A stretch of DNA of 7,778 nucleotides from NCBI GenBank assembly GCA_023428515.1, contig JAEYXI010000153.1:1-7778 (forward strand), written 5' to 3'. Made by a program: the position numbers and the translations under genes. This document shows, piece by piece, positions 6,651 through 7,778 of this stretch. The notes below the pieces were generated by a model that saw only the letters and a program-made list of their open reading frames with translations, was not told the origin of the DNA and made no database searches. How positions within the stretch are numbered: position 1 is the stretch's first letter; each line of letters starts with the position of its first letter. This stretch comes from Pseudomonadota bacterium (GTDB lineage: Bacteria > Pseudomonadota > Alphaproteobacteria > Rhizobiales > Rhizobiaceae).

Positions 6651-6704
6651 GAGCGATCAAAATCGCAGCGGAAGCAACTTTGGCGGTCCTGCAAATGCTT
6701 GCGC

Positions 6705-6736
6705 AAGAAAAGGGCCGGGCAGACGTATAGCGGCCC
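6705..6736 (-). terminator. Possible intrinsic terminator after the small exported-protein gene
   Basis: Read on the minus strand, GGGCCG (6736-6731) can pair with CGGCCC (6717-6712) across a 13-base loop and is followed by TTTTCTT (6711-6705). This fits a Rho-independent terminator about 45 bp after the stop of the small gene. The six-pair stem with a long loop is only moderately strong. A separate six-pair hairpin at 6754-6770 (GCCGCC/GGCGGC) has no T tract. Confidence 0.5.
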
Positions 6737-6780
6737 GACCTTCAATTGTAAGCGCCGCCAAGTCGGCGGCTCAGCAATAC

Positions 6781-6966
6781 CTATTCAGCCTTGGTTTCTT
6801 CAGCCTTGGTGGACTGGGCCTCCTGCGCGGGCGCCTGTTTCACGACGCTGGCGACCTTGGTCTGCGTATCGACCGACGCGTTGACCTGCTTGTGGGCTGC
6901 GCATTCGGCGGCTGCGACTGAAACGGAAAGACCCATCGCGGCGGCAAGTACGAGAATAGTCTTCAT
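6781..6966 (-). CDS. Small exported protein with low-complexity tail, function unknown
   Basis: The 61-residue product has a clear Sec signal peptide: MKT, a hydrophobic core (about 4-17) and an 'AAA-E' cleavage site after residue 20. The mature part is about 41 residues, 'ECAAHKQVNASVDTQ...' with one cysteine, and ends in an Ala/Glu/Lys/Gln/Thr-rich tail (44-61). The residue before the cysteine is Glu, so this is not a lipobox and the protein should be soluble in the periplasm. Two ATGs are adjacent (6969 and 6966). The AAGGAG on the minus strand is 3 bases from the first and 6 from the second, favouring 6966. A 12-bp direct repeat encodes the repeated TKAE in the tail. Small secreted proteins of this kind seem familiar from rhizobia, but I know no function. 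A non-coding stretch is unlikely given the ribosome binding site and signal peptide. Confidence 0.75.
   Translation of the reverse strand: MKTILVLAAAMGLSVSVAAAECAAHKQVNASVDTQTKVASVVKQAPAQEAQSTKAEETKAE
6784..6810. repeat. Short tandem duplication, 12-bp units with 15-bp period
   Basis: TTCAGCCTTGGT occurs at 6784-6795 and again at 6799-6810, three bases apart. On the minus strand the two copies encode the consecutive TKAE units at the end of the small exported protein. The period of 15 bp keeps the frame, consistent with slippage that lengthens the tail. Confidence 0.8.
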
Positions 6967-6979
6967 CATCGGCTCCTTC
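6964..6979 (-). promoter_or_regulatory. Ribosome binding site deciding the start of the small exported protein
   Basis: On the minus strand GAAGGAGCCG directly precedes ATGATG. AAGGAG lies three bases from the first ATG (6969-6967) and six from the second (6966-6964), so the second start has normal spacing. The choice changes the protein by one methionine only. Confidence 0.65.
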
Positions 6980-7029
6980 GTGCTCTACCCCGCCAAGCAG
7001 GTTAAGCGGCGAATGCGGCAGGCCGAAAT

Positions 7030-7039
7030 CACAATTGTG
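7030..7039. promoter_or_regulatory. Palindrome CACAATTGTG between coaA and the small gene
   Basis: A perfect 10-bp inverted repeat lies in the 97-bp gap between the coaA stop and the small-gene start, about 65 bp before that start. It could be half of an operator site for a dimeric regulator. No T tract follows on either strand, so it is not a terminator. Chance occurrence is possible. Confidence 0.25.
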
Positions 7040-7063
7040 TTCCCGCTGGCCGAATGCGCCGGG

Positions 7064-7778
7064 TCAGAGCTTTCGCAGCGCCACTTCCTCGACCCGATGA
7101 TCGGCGCCCTTGCGCAGGATCAGGTCGGCGCGCGGCCTCGTCGGGCGGATGTTCTCGCGCAGGTTCTTCAGGTTGATATTGCTCCACAGGCCCTCGGCAA
7201 TCGCCCGCGCGGCGTCTTCCGACAGTTCCGAATAGCGATGGAAGAAGGAGGCCGGGTTGCGGAAGGCGGTCTCCCTCAACCGCATGAAGCGGGCGACGTA
7301 CCAGTCGTGGATCAGCTCCTCCTCGGCGTCGATATAGATCGAGAAGTCGAAGAAGTCGGAGAGGAACGGCACGAACTTGCCGTCCTTCGGCAGGTCGCGC
7401 GGCTGCAGCACGTTCAGCCCCTCGAAGATCAGTATGTCGGGCCGGTCGATGGTGACGTATTCGCCGGGCAGCACATCATAGGTGAGGTGCGAATAAACGG
7501 GCGCACGCACATCGGCTTGGCCCGACTTGATGGCCGAGAGGAAACGCAGCAGCGAGCCGACGTCATAGCTATCCGGAAAACCCTTGCGCTCCATCAGGTT
7601 CTGCCGCCGCAGCATCTCGTTGGGCAGAAGGAAGCCGTCGGTCGTCACCAGATCGACCTTCGGGCTCGACGGCCAGCGGGCGAGAAGCTCCTTCAGCAGG
7701 CGCGCCGTGGGCGACTTGCCGACCGCTACCGATCCGGCGATGCCGATGATGAAGGGCGTCTTGACCGCATGCGGAACC
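7064..7778 (-). CDS. coaA: Type I pantothenate kinase, N-terminus outside the window
   Basis: The frame runs from the window edge (first full codon at 7777) to TGA 7066-7064, giving the last 237 residues of a protein of about 315-320. It phosphorylates pantothenate with ATP, the first and usually rate-setting step of coenzyme A synthesis, in the cytosol. Visible are '[15 protein letters not shown]' (P-loop), '[10 protein letters not shown]', 'KGFPDSYD', '[11 protein letters not shown]', '[12 protein letters not shown]', '[10 protein letters not shown]' and the final '[13 protein letters not shown]', all in the order of E. coli CoaA. The P-loop continues as 'GKSPTAR' where the family normally has 'GKSTTAR'; the lysine and Mg-binding serine are kept. 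E. coli CoaA is feedback-inhibited by CoA, but whether this one is cannot be read here. Identity is secure. No convincing terminator is seen before the small gene downstream. Confidence 0.95.
   Translation of the reverse strand, partial: VPHAVKTPFIIGIAGSVAVGKSPTARLLKELLARWPSSPKVDLVTTDGFLLPNEMLRRQNLMERKGFPDSYDVGSLLRFLSAIKSGQADVRAPVYSHLTYDVLPGEYVTIDRPDILIFEGLNVLQPRDLPKDGKFVPFLSDFFDFSIYIDAEEELIHDWYVARFMRLRETAFRNPASFFHRYSELSEDAARAIAEGLWSNINLKNLRENIRPTRPRADLILRKGADHRVEEVALRKL

Noticed and set aside
6553..6660. A 36-residue N-terminal extension of the GT2 protein from ATG 6660.
   Set aside because: It would be encoded by the AT-rich, promoter-like segment, lacks similarity to the family's N-terminus, and ATG 6552 gives a normal-length protein.
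6754..6770. Hairpin GCCGCC-AAGTC-GGCGGC as a terminator.
   Set aside because: No T tract follows on either strand; the hairpin at 6712-6736 with TTTTCTT is a better candidate.
6649..6921. A 90-codon plus-strand frame antisense to the small exported protein.
   Set aside because: No ribosome binding site, and its hydrophobic stretch is a by-product of the low-complexity repeats on the other strand.

Overview
The window looks like the chromosome of an alphaproteobacterium of the Rhizobiales, most like Mesorhizobium or a relative. The grounds are high G+C, strong G/C bias at third codon positions, and protein sequences that resemble rhizobial PckA and CoaA. This placement rests on recognising proteins by eye; no search was run. 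Two core metabolic genes, both cut by the window edges, frame the region: the 3' end of pckA (ATP-dependent PEP carboxykinase, plus strand, left) and most of coaA (type I pantothenate kinase, minus strand, right). As I recall, pckA and coaA lie close together in several rhizobial genomes, so the genes between them can be read as variable content in a conserved neighbourhood.

Left part (1-1442, plus strand): pckA ends in a textbook intrinsic terminator. Next come arfB, a GGQ-motif ribosome-rescue peptidyl-tRNA hydrolase, and alkB, an Fe(II)/2-oxoglutarate-dependent nucleic-acid demethylase. They are joined by a one-base stop/start overlap (TGATG), so they are probably translated together.

Middle part (1520-6552) is a glycan-modification locus. 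On the plus strand lies a multi-spanning GT87 (DUF2029) glycosyltransferase. Facing it is a tight four-gene minus-strand operon, in transcription order: a GtrB/DPM-type GT2 polyprenyl-phosphate glycosyltransferase, a class I SAM-dependent methyltransferase, a GtrA-family four-helix membrane protein, and a large GT-C-like membrane protein. The set has the logic of a three-component Gtr system: GtrB-like charging of undecaprenyl phosphate on the cytoplasmic face, GtrA-like flipping, and transfer to an extracytoplasmic acceptor by a polytopic transferase. A methyltransferase is added, and a second polytopic transferase converges on the operon. The two convergent genes overlap by 76 bp at their 3' ends, leaving no room for a terminator between them.

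Right part (6553-7778): an AT-rich segment with a short palindrome precedes the operon. Next are a possible terminator and a gene for a small exported protein with a signal peptide and a low-complexity Ala/Glu/Lys tail. Last is coaA, whose P-loop reads [12 protein letters not shown] instead of the usual [13 protein letters not shown] saw no tRNA, rRNA, CRISPR array, insertion sequence or phage structural gene.
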